Source: Janthinobacterium sp. TND4EL3
GTDB lineage: Bacteria > Pseudomonadota > Gammaproteobacteria > Burkholderiales > Burkholderiaceae_D
DNA length: 64,000 nucleotides
NCBI RefSeq assembly: GCF_900156175.1
Contig: NZ_FTMV01000013.1
Coordinates: 1-64,000 of the forward strand
Direction: 5' to 3'
Part shown: one piece after another, positions 14,946-25,007 of the stretch
Position numbering within the stretch: position 1 is the stretch's first letter
How the letters are laid out: every line of letters starts with the position of its first letter
Translations under genes and position numbers: made by a program
Notes under the pieces: generated by a model
Seen by the model: the letters and a program-made list of their open reading frames with translations, nothing else
Told to the model about the DNA's origin: nothing
Database searches by the model: none

Positions 14946-16628
14946 ATGCTCGATTCGATCGCGTCGGTATTGCACCAGGTTCCGGAATTGGCCTTGTTTC
15001 TGGCCCTGGCGCTCGGCTATGCGGTAGGGCAGATACGCTTCGGTCCCATCCAGCTGGGCGGCGTGTGCGGCACCCTGATCGCCGCGCTGCTGATCGGCCA
15101 GCTGGGCGTCACGCTGGACGCCAGCGTGAAAAACGTTTTCTTCATGCTGTTTATCTTTGCCCTCGGCTATGCGGGCGGCCCGCAGTTCTTCGCCAACCTG
15201 AATGCCAAGGGCTTGCGCCTGGGAATCCTGTGCCTGATCGAAGTGGTGGCCGTGCTGGCGCTGGTCTTGCTGGCCACGCGCCTCATGGGCCTGGACCAGG
15301 GCACGGCGGCCGGCATGATGGCGGGCGCGGCGACGGAATCGGCCGTCGTCGGCACGGCCACGGACGCCATCTCGAAGCTGGCGCTGCCGGCGGCCCGTAT
15401 TGCCGAATTGCAGGCCAACGTGGTCACCGCGTATTCGATCACGTATATCTTCGGCCTGATCACCATCGTCATCGTCACCAGCCAGATTTTTCCGCTGTTG
15501 TTGCGCATCAACCTGCGCGAGGAAGCCGACAAGCTGTGGGCGAAGATGGGCGGCGCGCAAACCGACGGCGACGGGATGCAGGCGACGCCGGAAATGGTGG
15601 GCCGCGCCTACCGCATCAGCCGGGGTGCCGGCCGCCGCCTCGACGCCTTGCAGCATATTTTTGCGGGCCGCGCCAGCATCACGCGCGTGCGCCGGCACGG
15701 CAAGGTATTGCCGCTGGAGCCGGCACTGCGCTTGCGCAATAACGACGAAGTGCTGGTGATCGGCCACCGTCCCGCGCTGGTGGCGGCCGAAGCCATCCTG
15801 GGCGAGGAATTTGCCGACACGACGGGCTTGAACATGGCCGTTTCCGCCGTCGAAGTGGTGCTGCAGCAAGCCGCGCTGGTCGGCCAGCCCCTGCGCCAGC
15901 TGGCCTTGCCTACCGGCGTGCACGTGGCGGCCGTCATCCGTGGCGAGCACAGCATGCCGCCGCTGCCGGACCTGGCCCTGCAGCGCGACGACGTGCTGCG
16001 CCTGTATGGCACGACGGAGGGGCGCGAACTGCACGCGGCGCTGGCCGCCATCGGCAAGCGCGTGCCCACGGGCGAGCGCAGCAATATCGTCTACGCCAGC
16101 ATCGGCATCGTGCTCGGCGTGTACATCGGCGGCTTCAGTGCCAAGCTGGGCGGCATCCCGTTTTCGCTGGGCACGGGCGGCGGCGCCTTGCTGACGGGCC
16201 TCGTGTTCGGCTGGTACCAGGCGCGAAAGCCGGGCATGCCGGGCATCCACCCGAGCGCGCTCGACATGATGAAGGATGTCGGCCTGGCCACCTTCATCGC
16301 CTGCGTGGGCCTGGCGTCGGGACCGCAGGCAATCGACCTGATCCGCCAGTACGGCCTGTCGCTGCCCTTGATGGGCGTGTTGATCGCCGTCATCCCCGCT
16401 TCGATTTCCTTGCTGGTAGGCCACTTTTTCCTGAAGCTGGAAGCGCCCGTGCTGCTGGGTGCCATCGCCGGCCAGCAGTGCAGCACGCCCGCCCTGTCGG
16501 CCGTGCAGAACGCGGCCGGCAATTCCACGCCCTTGCTGGGCTACACGATTACCTATGCCATCTCGAATGTGGTGCTGCCCCTGCTGGGACCGCTCATCGT
16601 GGCCCTGGCCGGCTCGGTGCACGCATAA
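14946..16628 (+). CDS. aspT: Aspartate:alanine exchanger family transporter, copy 1
   Basis: 560 residues. AspT-type antiporters import aspartate in exchange for alanine; combined with cytoplasmic aspartate decarboxylation this consumes a proton and builds proton-motive force. The layout is typical: about five to six helices (residues 10-180), a central hydrophilic pair of RCK/TrkA_C-like domains (about 205-380) and a second helix bundle (about 385-555). The duplicated membrane halves begin with the related motifs YAVGQIRFGPIQLGGVCGTL and YIGGFSAKLGGIPFSLGTGG. The start ATG at 14946 precedes MLDSIASVLHQVPELALFL. It is followed by a second copy and by aspD. Confidence 0.88.
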   Translation: MLDSIASVLHQVPELALFLALALGYAVGQIRFGPIQLGGVCGTLIAALLIGQLGVTLDASVKNVFFMLFIFALGYAGGPQFFANLNAKGLRLGILCLIEVVAVLALVLLATRLMGLDQGTAAGMMAGAATESAVVGTATDAISKLALPAARIAELQANVVTAYSITYIFGLITIVIVTSQIFPLLLRINLREEADKLWAKMGGAQTDGDGMQATPEMVGRAYRISRGAGRRLDALQHIFAGRASITRVRRHGKVLPLEPALRLRNNDEVLVIGHRPALVAAEAILGEEFADTTGLNMAVSAVEVVLQQAALVGQPLRQLALPTGVHVAAVIRGEHSMPPLPDLALQRDDVLRLYGTTEGRELHAALAAIGKRVPTGERSNIVYASIGIVLGVYIGGFSAKLGGIPFSLGTGGGALLTGLVFGWYQARKPGMPGIHPSALDMMKDVGLATFIACVGLASGPQAIDLIRQYGLSLPLMGVLIAVIPASISLLVGHFFLKLEAPVLLGAIAGQQCSTPALSAVQNAAGNSTPLLGYTITYAISNVVLPLLGPLIVALAGSVHA

Positions 16629-16684
16629 GCTGCCCGCAAGGGCGCACGCAGTAAAGAATTCCTTCAACACGAAAGGCGGTCAGC

Positions 16685-18373
16685 ATGGAATGGTTGCACG
16701 AGTTATTCAAGAAGTCGCCGGAAATTGCCTTGTTTCTCTCCCTGGCAGTGGGTTACTACATCGGCAAGATCAAGTTCGGCTCGTTCCAGCTGGGCGGGGT
16801 CGCCGGTTCACTCCTGGTGGCGGTGCTCGTCAGCCAGGTGGGCGTCGCCATCGATCCTGGCGTCAAATCGGTGCTGTTCGCGCTGTTCATCTACGCGGTC
16901 GGCTATGAAAGCGGGCCGCAATTCTTCAATTCCCTGGGCCGCCAGTCCGTGCGCGAAATCATCCTGGCCGTCGTGCTGGCCGTGACGGCGCTGCTGACGG
17001 TGGTGATCATGGCCAAGATATTCGGCCTGGACAAGGGCCTGGCGGCCGGCGTGGCGGCGGGCGGCTTGACACAGTCGGCCATCATCGGCACGGCCGGCGA
17101 CGCGATCACCAAGCTGGGCCTGGCGGCTGACGAAGTGGCGCGCCTGCAGGGCAACGTGGCCGTCGGCTATGCCGTCACCTATGTGTTCGGCTCGTTCGGC
17201 GCCATCATCGTCTGCGTCAATATCTTGCCCAAGCTCATGGGGCGCACCATCCGCGAAGATGCGATCAAGGCGGAAACGGCGCTGCAGGCGGGCGTGCAGG
17301 TGCTGGGGCCGGGCCAGACGCCGGCCGCGCCCGACCTGATCGGCCGCATTTATGCCGTGGGCCCCGGTGCCGGGCGCTCCGTGGCGGAAATCGAAAGCGC
17401 CAACCCGAACACGGCGATTACCATCGAGCGCGTGAAGCGCAACAGCCAGATCATCGACGTCAGCCCGGACCTGGTGCTGGCGGCCGACGACATCGTGCTG
17501 CTGGTGGGCCGCCGTGAAGCGATGCTCAGCGTGTCTTCCCAGCTGGGCAAGGAATTGCATGCCGTCGAAGGCATGGAACTGGTGATGCAGCGCCGCGACA
17601 TGGTGCTGACCAACAAGGCTTACCACAACAAGACGGTGGGTGAAATCCGCAGCGCCACGGCGCCAGGCGTGCGTCACGGCATTTTTGTCGTGCAGCTGAG
17701 CCGTATGGGCAAGATCCTGCCCATGCAATCGGAAACCGTGGTGCAGACGGGCGACGTGGTAACCATCTATGGCGCCGAGCAGGACGTCAAGCGCGTGGCG
17801 GCCGAAGTGGGCTATATGATCGTGCCGAGCGCCAAGACGGACTTCGTCTACATGGGCGCCGGCCTCGTCGTCGGCCTGCTCGTGGGCTTGCTGGTGGCGC
17901 GCATCGGCTCGATTCCGCTGACCCTGGGCAGCGGCGGCGGCGTGCTGCTGTCTGGCCTCGTGTTCGGCTGGTTCCGCGCCAAGCGCCAGACCTTCGGCTA
18001 CATGCCCAGCGGCGCGGTGCAAATCCTCAAGGACCTGGGCCTGGCCGGCTTCGTTGCCGTCGTCGGCCTTACGTCCGGCCTGCAAGCCGTGCAAACCGTG
18101 CGCGAACACGGCCTGACGCTGTTCGGCGTGGGCGTCGTCGTGACCATCCTGCCGATGATTTTGACCATGCTGATCGGCCGTTATATCTTGCGTTATGACA
18201 ACGTTGCCATCTTTGCCGGCGCCCTGTCCGGCTCGCGCAGCGCCAATCCCGCGTTCGGCGAAGTGCTGAATGCTGCGCAAAACTCGATACCCACCGTTCC
18301 CTTTGCCATCACCTATGCCTTGGCCAACGTTTTCCTGACCTTGCTGGGGCCGCTAGTCGTGGCCTTCGTCTGA
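16685..18373 (+). CDS. aspT: Aspartate:alanine exchanger family transporter, copy 2
   Basis: 562 residues, the same architecture as the preceding gene and clearly homologous to it (YYIGKIKFGSFQLGGVAGSL at the N-terminus and RIGSIPLTLGSGGGVLLSGL in the second half). The central TrkA_C-like regulatory domains lie at about 205-385. AAAGGCGG precedes the ATG. Tandem aspT copies could provide exchangers with different substrate preference, or a heteromeric transporter. The next gene, aspD, encodes the matching decarboxylase. Confidence 0.88.
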   Translation: MEWLHELFKKSPEIALFLSLAVGYYIGKIKFGSFQLGGVAGSLLVAVLVSQVGVAIDPGVKSVLFALFIYAVGYESGPQFFNSLGRQSVREIILAVVLAVTALLTVVIMAKIFGLDKGLAAGVAAGGLTQSAIIGTAGDAITKLGLAADEVARLQGNVAVGYAVTYVFGSFGAIIVCVNILPKLMGRTIREDAIKAETALQAGVQVLGPGQTPAAPDLIGRIYAVGPGAGRSVAEIESANPNTAITIERVKRNSQIIDVSPDLVLAADDIVLLVGRREAMLSVSSQLGKELHAVEGMELVMQRRDMVLTNKAYHNKTVGEIRSATAPGVRHGIFVVQLSRMGKILPMQSETVVQTGDVVTIYGAEQDVKRVAAEVGYMIVPSAKTDFVYMGAGLVVGLLVGLLVARIGSIPLTLGSGGGVLLSGLVFGWFRAKRQTFGYMPSGAVQILKDLGLAGFVAVVGLTSGLQAVQTVREHGLTLFGVGVVVTILPMILTMLIGRYILRYDNVAIFAGALSGSRSANPAFGEVLNAAQNSIPTVPFAITYALANVFLTLLGPLVVAFV

Positions 18374-18433
18374 GTCAGCGAGTATCCGTACTATCCAGGC
18401 CGCCCGCACGGGGCCTCCTCACTTGTCTAATAA

Positions 18434-20059
<1,626 letters not shown>

Positions 20060-20085
20060 GCTTTTTACGCATTGATCGACGGTAA

Positions 20086-20114
20086 CGGGCGCCCCGCAAG
20101 CGGCGCCCGTTTTT
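20086..20114 (+). terminator. Rho-independent terminator after aspD
   Basis: An 8-bp perfect stem CGGGCGCC / GGCGCCCG (20086-20093, 20102-20109) with an 8-base loop is followed by TTTTT. It lies 26 bases after the aspD stop. Confidence 0.85.
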
Positions 20115-20236
20115 GTCTGTCAGCTTGCGTAACCAACAGTGCAGGCTGGAATGGACATCCGTGGATATAATTGCTATTGTGAAAGTATAAACATGGCAAC
20201 CCCGTGCTTTCCCCTCATTCATTGACTGGACGCTAC

Positions 20237-21646
20237 ATGGGCAGATTGCAAGGACACTTATCATTATTGCTGGCGAGCGCGCTGGGCGCGGCCATGCCCG
20301 CCCTGGCGGAACCGCTGACATTTAACGAGGCGCTGCAGCAGGCCGCCAAGGCTTCGGGCGCCGTGCAGGGCGCCGCGCTCGACGTGCGCGCGAAAACCCT
20401 CAAGGCCGAGGCGTTGTCGAATATCGACGGTCCTTCCGTGGACCTGACGGCGTTTCGCGGCCGCCTGTCGACGGACTTGAACATCGATACGAGCGGCTTG
20501 TCCGGCGTGGTGGGCGGCATCGAATCCGTGCTGCCATCGATTCCCGGCTTGCCCAAGCCGCAGATTCCCAATTCCCTGAGCCGCGAAGTGGTGACGGACC
20601 TGACCTCGTTCGGCTTGCTGGGCATGTGGCCCATCTACACGGGCGGGCGCCTGGACGCCGTCAAGGGGCTTGCATCGAGCCTGACCCTGGCCGCCCAGGC
20701 CGAGCGCACGGAAGCGGAAGAGCAGCTGGCCACCCTGGTGGCCCAGCGTTACTTTCAATTGTTGCTGGCCAAGCGCGTGGTGGCCGTGCGGGCCGAAGTG
20801 ACGGCCGGCGTGACGCAGCACCAGCGCGATGCGGCCCGGCTGGAAAAGGGCGGCCTGATTTCGCGCGCGGAACGCCTGCGTGCCGACGTGGCCCTGGACA
20901 GCGCCCGCAGCGACGAGGCGCAGGCGCGCAGCGACGAGGAAATCGCGCAAGTGGCGCTTGACCGTTTGCTCGCCGTCAATACGCAAGTGCTTCCCAGCAC
21001 GCCCCTGTTCGTCAACAGCTTGCCGGTGGGCACCTTGCAATCGTTCATCAGCACGGGCATGCGCGAAAACGCGAACTGGAAAAAGATCGACAGCAAGCGC
21101 GTGCAGGCCGAGCAAGCCTTGAAGCTGCATGGCAAGGAGTACGCGCCCACCGTGTTTGCCATCGGTAATTACAACCTGAATCGCGGCAACGAAAAGCTCG
21201 TGCGCTCGAACTGGGCCATCGGCCTCGTCGTGGCCGTGCCGCTCGTGCACCGCATCAACACGGGCAAGATGATCGCCGCCGCCAAGCTCGACCAGGAGCG
21301 CGTGGAAGTGGTGGCGCGCCAGGCCGAGCGCGACATTCCCACCCTGATCGAAAAGAACTGGCGCGCGCTGGAAAACGCGCGCATCCAGTACCTGTCCACG
21401 GCCTCGTCGGTGGAACTGGCGCGCGAGAATATCCGCTTGCAAACAGTCGCCTTCCAGCAAGGACAGGTGACGTCGCTGGAAGTGGTCGACGCGCGCCTGA
21501 ACCTGGCCAAGGTCGAGACCCAGCGCGCGCAGACGGCCTATAACTACGTGATGGGGCTGGCGCAATTGCTGGAAGCGACGGGCGAGACGCAGCGCCTGGG
21601 CAGCCTGGCCGCCGCGGCCGATATCCAATTACCTGTGGACAAATAA
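20237..21646 (+). CDS. TolC-family outer membrane efflux protein
   Basis: 469 residues. The N-terminal signal peptide (LSLLLASALGAAMPALA, cleaved before EPLTF) is followed by two outer-membrane-efflux repeats with long coiled-coil stretches (residues about 150-260 and 345-460), as in TolC. It forms the outer membrane duct of a tripartite exporter with the HlyD-like protein and the two ABC-2 permeases that follow. The ATG at 20237 gives a clean signal peptide; an in-frame GTG/TTG further upstream (20204) would spoil it. The gap to the next gene is two bases. Confidence 0.88.
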   Translation: MGRLQGHLSLLLASALGAAMPALAEPLTFNEALQQAAKASGAVQGAALDVRAKTLKAEALSNIDGPSVDLTAFRGRLSTDLNIDTSGLSGVVGGIESVLPSIPGLPKPQIPNSLSREVVTDLTSFGLLGMWPIYTGGRLDAVKGLASSLTLAAQAERTEAEEQLATLVAQRYFQLLLAKRVVAVRAEVTAGVTQHQRDAARLEKGGLISRAERLRADVALDSARSDEAQARSDEEIAQVALDRLLAVNTQVLPSTPLFVNSLPVGTLQSFISTGMRENANWKKIDSKRVQAEQALKLHGKEYAPTVFAIGNYNLNRGNEKLVRSNWAIGLVVAVPLVHRINTGKMIAAAKLDQERVEVVARQAERDIPTLIEKNWRALENARIQYLSTASSVELARENIRLQTVAFQQGQVTSLEVVDARLNLAKVETQRAQTAYNYVMGLAQLLEATGETQRLGSLAAAADIQLPVDK

Positions 21647-21648
21647 TA

Positions 21649-22623
21649 ATGAGCACCTCCAAAAAACCATTGGCCATAGTCGCCGCCATCCTCGTCCTGG
21701 GCTTCGTGGGCTGGGGCTTGTACCAGGCGTTCCAGCCGCAGCGCCTGCCCTTACAAGGGCAGATGGATGCGCAGGAAGTCAATGTCTCGTCGAAAGTGCC
21801 GGGCAGGGTGGGCCAGCTGTACGTCAAGCTGGGCCAGACGGTGCCGAAAGGCGAGCTGCTGTTCCAGCTGACGAGTCCGGAAGTGGATGCCAAGGTTGCG
21901 CAAGCGACGGCCGCCACGCAGGCAGCCGATGCCGTGGCGCAAAAGGCGCAAGCCGGTGCGCGGCCCGAGGAAATTGCCGCCGCGAAAGCCAACTGGGAAC
22001 GGGCGCAAACGGGCGCCACCATCGCCAAAACGACGTACACCCGCGTCAACAATATGTACGAGCAAGGCGTGATTGCCCAGCAGAAACGCGACGAGGCGCA
22101 AGCGCAATGGCGCGCCGCCGACCAGTTGGCGCAAGCGGCACGCGCCCAGTTTGATATGGCGCAAAAGGGTGCCCGTCCCGAAGACAAGACGGCTGCCGCC
22201 GCCCAGGCGCGCCAGGTGGGCGCCGTGCTGACGGAAGCGCAGATCGCCCTGGCCGAAACGAAGATCGCCGCGCCAGTGGCCGGGCAGGTCAGCAAGATCC
22301 AGATACAGCCGGGCGAGCTGGCGCCGCAAGGTTTCCCCGTGATCACCCTGGTGAACCTCGACGACGCCTGGGCCGTGCTGCAGGTGCGCGAAGATGAAAT
22401 GGCCGCGTTTGCCATGGGCAGCACGCATACGGCCAATGTGCCGGCCTTGAAGCAGCAAGTGAGCTTCAAGGTCAGTTCCGTGGCCGTGCTGCCCGATTTT
22501 GCCACGTGGCGCGCGGCCCGCCCGGGCGGCACGGACTTGCGCACGTTTGAAATCCGGCTGCGCCCTGCCATCAAGGTCGAGGGCTTACGTCCTGGCATGT
22601 CGGTCGTGTTTCCACCGCTCTGA
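21649..22623 (+). CDS. HlyD-family periplasmic adaptor (YbhG/YhiI-like)
   Basis: 324 residues. A single N-terminal membrane anchor (residues 7-26) is followed by the lipoyl-like barrel half (GQMDAQEVNVSSKVPGRVGQ), a long alpha-helical hairpin rich in Ala/Gln/Lys (about 75-195) and the second half-motif (APVAGQVSKIQIQPGELAPQ). It would bridge the TolC-like protein and the inner-membrane permeases. The gene starts two bases after the TolC stop and ends six bases before the first permease, so the four genes are one operon. Confidence 0.88.
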   Translation: MSTSKKPLAIVAAILVLGFVGWGLYQAFQPQRLPLQGQMDAQEVNVSSKVPGRVGQLYVKLGQTVPKGELLFQLTSPEVDAKVAQATAATQAADAVAQKAQAGARPEEIAAAKANWERAQTGATIAKTTYTRVNNMYEQGVIAQQKRDEAQAQWRAADQLAQAARAQFDMAQKGARPEDKTAAAAQARQVGAVLTEAQIALAETKIAAPVAGQVSKIQIQPGELAPQGFPVITLVNLDDAWAVLQVREDEMAAFAMGSTHTANVPALKQQVSFKVSSVAVLPDFATWRAARPGGTDLRTFEIRLRPAIKVEGLRPGMSVVFPPL

Positions 22624-22629
22624 TACGCG

Positions 22630-23811
22630 ATGAACGAAGCGGATAAGGGCCCGGTGTCTGCGCTGGCGCGCGAGTGGGCGCGGCTGCGCGGCGACTTCTG
22701 GGACTTCGGCATGCTCAGCTGGATTCCGGTGGTGCTGTGCGGCATGCTGTGGCTGGTGTTTTCCGCCGGCATCGCGCGCGACTTGCCCATCGTCGTCATC
22801 GATAACGACAACTCCACCTTGTCGCGCCAGCTCACGCGCTGGCTCGACGCTTCGCCCGGCATCGCGGTGGCGGCCAAGGTGGCGTCGAGCGACGAAGCCC
22901 TGCATCGCTTGCGCGAACGCACGGCGTTCGGCTACCTGCTGATTCCGAACGATTTCGAACAGAAACTGCTGGGCGGCCGGCAAGCCACCGTGCAATGGCT
23001 GTACAACGCGCAGTTTTCCTCGCACGCGGGCGCCTTGCTGCGCGACGTGCGCACGGTCAGCACGACCTTGTCGGCCGGCATAGAGATGACGGCGCGCGTG
23101 AAGAAGGGCATGTCGGGCGTGCAGGCGGCGGCCCAGTTCGAACCGATACGCACGACACTGAACAGCCTATACAATGAAAACATCAGCTATGAAGCGTTTC
23201 TGACGCTGGCTTTGATGCCGGCCATGCTGCAGATTTTCATCGTCGTCGCCGTCGTCACCTCCATCGGACGCGAGTTGCGCGACGGCACGGTGCCGCAATG
23301 GCTGGCCTCGGCCAAGGGCAGCTGGCTGCGCGCCGTCGGCGCCAAGCTGCTGTTCCCCCTCATCGCCTACTGCGCGCTGGCGCTGCTGTATCTGCTGTTC
23401 TTCAGCCTGGCGCGGGGCTGGGCCGTGGCGGGCAGCTTGCCGGCCTTGCTGCTGAGCATGCTGCTGCTGGTGTTCGCGTATTGCGGCCTGGCCACCTTGC
23501 TGATCGCCGCCACCCTGTCATTGCGCCTGGCCCTGTCGGGCGCGGCATTTATTACGGCGCCGGCCTTCGCCTTCGCGGGCCAGGCTTTTCCCCTGATGGC
23601 CATGCCGGCGCCGGCGCGGGCCTGGGCGGAAGCCTTGCCGCTCACGCACTATCTGCAATTGCAGACGAAATACTGGCTGGCCGGCGCGCCGTGGCGTTAT
23701 GGCGTGCAGGAAATGCTGATCTTGGCCGGCTTTGCCATCGGCTGCGGCGCCGTGGGCGTATTCCTGCTGGCGCGCCGCGCGCATGCGCCGGCGGCATGGG
23801 GCCGCACATGA
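22630..23811 (+). CDS. ABC-2 type transporter permease, first subunit
   Basis: 393 residues. One N-terminal helix (about 30-50) is followed by a large periplasmic domain (about 50-175, beginning LPIVVIDNDNSTLSRQL, typical of the YhgE/YhhJ type). Five further helices lie in the C-terminal half, with the ABC2 signature regions around MAMPAPARAWAEALPLTHYL. Such permeases export drugs, dyes or lipids when driven by a separate ATPase. Its stop overlaps the second permease start (ATGA at 23808-23811). No ATPase gene is present in the operon. Confidence 0.87.
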   Translation: MNEADKGPVSALAREWARLRGDFWDFGMLSWIPVVLCGMLWLVFSAGIARDLPIVVIDNDNSTLSRQLTRWLDASPGIAVAAKVASSDEALHRLRERTAFGYLLIPNDFEQKLLGGRQATVQWLYNAQFSSHAGALLRDVRTVSTTLSAGIEMTARVKKGMSGVQAAAQFEPIRTTLNSLYNENISYEAFLTLALMPAMLQIFIVVAVVTSIGRELRDGTVPQWLASAKGSWLRAVGAKLLFPLIAYCALALLYLLFFSLARGWAVAGSLPALLLSMLLLVFAYCGLATLLIAATLSLRLALSGAAFITAPAFAFAGQAFPLMAMPAPARAWAEALPLTHYLQLQTKYWLAGAPWRYGVQEMLILAGFAIGCGAVGVFLLARRAHAPAAWGRT

Positions 23812-24959
23812 TGTGGCAATCCTTCCTCGCCACCTGGCGCGCCATGCTGACGGACAAGGGCGCGCTGACCTTGCTGTTTATCGGCGGCATCATCTATTCC
23901 TTCTTCTATCCGCTGCCATACTCGACGGAAATCGTCCAGCGCGTGCCCGTGGCCGTCGTCGACCAGGACCGCAGCGCCATGTCGCGCCAGCTGACGCGCT
24001 TTGCCATGGCCCATCCGTCGCTGGACGTGATCGCCGTCACGCCGGACCTGTCCGTCGCGCAGGATTTATTGTGGCGCGACAAGGTCATGGGCGTCTTGAT
24101 CCTGCCCGACGGTTTGCAGACGGACGTGCTGGCCGGCCGCGCCGCCCATGCGCAGGTGGCCGGCAATGGCTTGTACTTGATGCTCAACAAGGTGGCCTTG
24201 AACGGCCTGGCGGAAGTGGTGGGCACGGTGTCGGCCGGGATCGAGCTCAAGCGTTTGGGCGCCGGCACGCCATCCACCATCCAGGCCAACCAGCAGCGCT
24301 CGCCCATCGCCTTTGACGCCGTGCCCCTGTTTAACGTCAAGGAAGGCTATGGCGCCTATGTCGTGCCAGGAGTGGCTACTCTTATTGTGCAGCAGACATT
24401 GCTGATCGGCATGACCATGCTGTTCGGTACCTGGTATCAGCGCAAGACTTTCCCCGTGGCAGGCCGGCGCACGGCCGGTGGCTACTTGGGCATGTTGCTG
24501 GCGTTTGCCTGCGTGGCCTTCCTCAACTGCTGCTATTTCTTCGGCTTCGTCTTCTGGTTCCAGGATTACCCCCGTGGCGGCAACTTCGGCGGCATGCTCT
24601 TGCTGCTGGTGCTGTTCTCGCTGGCGGAAGCGGCGTTCGGCATGCTGCTGGGCATGCTGTTCCGCACGCGCGAACGGGGCACGCAGCTGATGATCGCCAC
24701 GTCGATGCCCGTGCTCTTCCTCGCGGGCCTGACCTGGCCCGTCTCGTCCATGCCCGTCGTGCTGCAATGGCTGCGCTGGCTGCTGCCGTCCACGGCCGGC
24801 ATCCAGGGTTTTGTCGCGCTAAATCAAATGGGCGCCTCGCTGTATGAAATCCGCCATGAAGTGGCGGGCTTGCTGGCCTTGCTGCTGGCCTGCGTGGCGC
24901 TGGGCTGGTGGCGCTGGCGCAAGCTGGACGAAACCGTTGTCGATTTGAACAAGGCGTAA
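23808..24959 (+). CDS. ABC-2 type transporter permease, second subunit
   Basis: 383 residues, paralogous to the preceding gene: an N-terminal helix (about 20-40), a periplasmic domain opening with VPVAVVDQDRSAMSRQL, and five C-terminal helices. It starts at the first of two adjacent ATGs (23808, 23811), overlapping the upstream stop by four bases. The two permeases probably form a heterodimer. An ATPase, normally fused or encoded next door in YbhFSRG-like systems, is missing. The stop lies 48 bases before the MoxR operon, with no terminator visible between them. Confidence 0.87.
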   Translation: MMWQSFLATWRAMLTDKGALTLLFIGGIIYSFFYPLPYSTEIVQRVPVAVVDQDRSAMSRQLTRFAMAHPSLDVIAVTPDLSVAQDLLWRDKVMGVLILPDGLQTDVLAGRAAHAQVAGNGLYLMLNKVALNGLAEVVGTVSAGIELKRLGAGTPSTIQANQQRSPIAFDAVPLFNVKEGYGAYVVPGVATLIVQQTLLIGMTMLFGTWYQRKTFPVAGRRTAGGYLGMLLAFACVAFLNCCYFFGFVFWFQDYPRGGNFGGMLLLLVLFSLAEAAFGMLLGMLFRTRERGTQLMIATSMPVLFLAGLTWPVSSMPVVLQWLRWLLPSTAGIQGFVALNQMGASLYEIRHEVAGLLALLLACVALGWWRWRKLDETVVDLNKA

Positions 24960-25007
24960 TGGGAACGATATGCAATAATTTCATTTCCCTCACGTTGTCT
25001 GTACATT

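Noticed and set aside
14811-16670. Long minus-strand frame across aspT copy 1
   Set aside because: Antisense of a clear transporter gene; rich in Gln/Arg/His with no hydrophobic or domain pattern.
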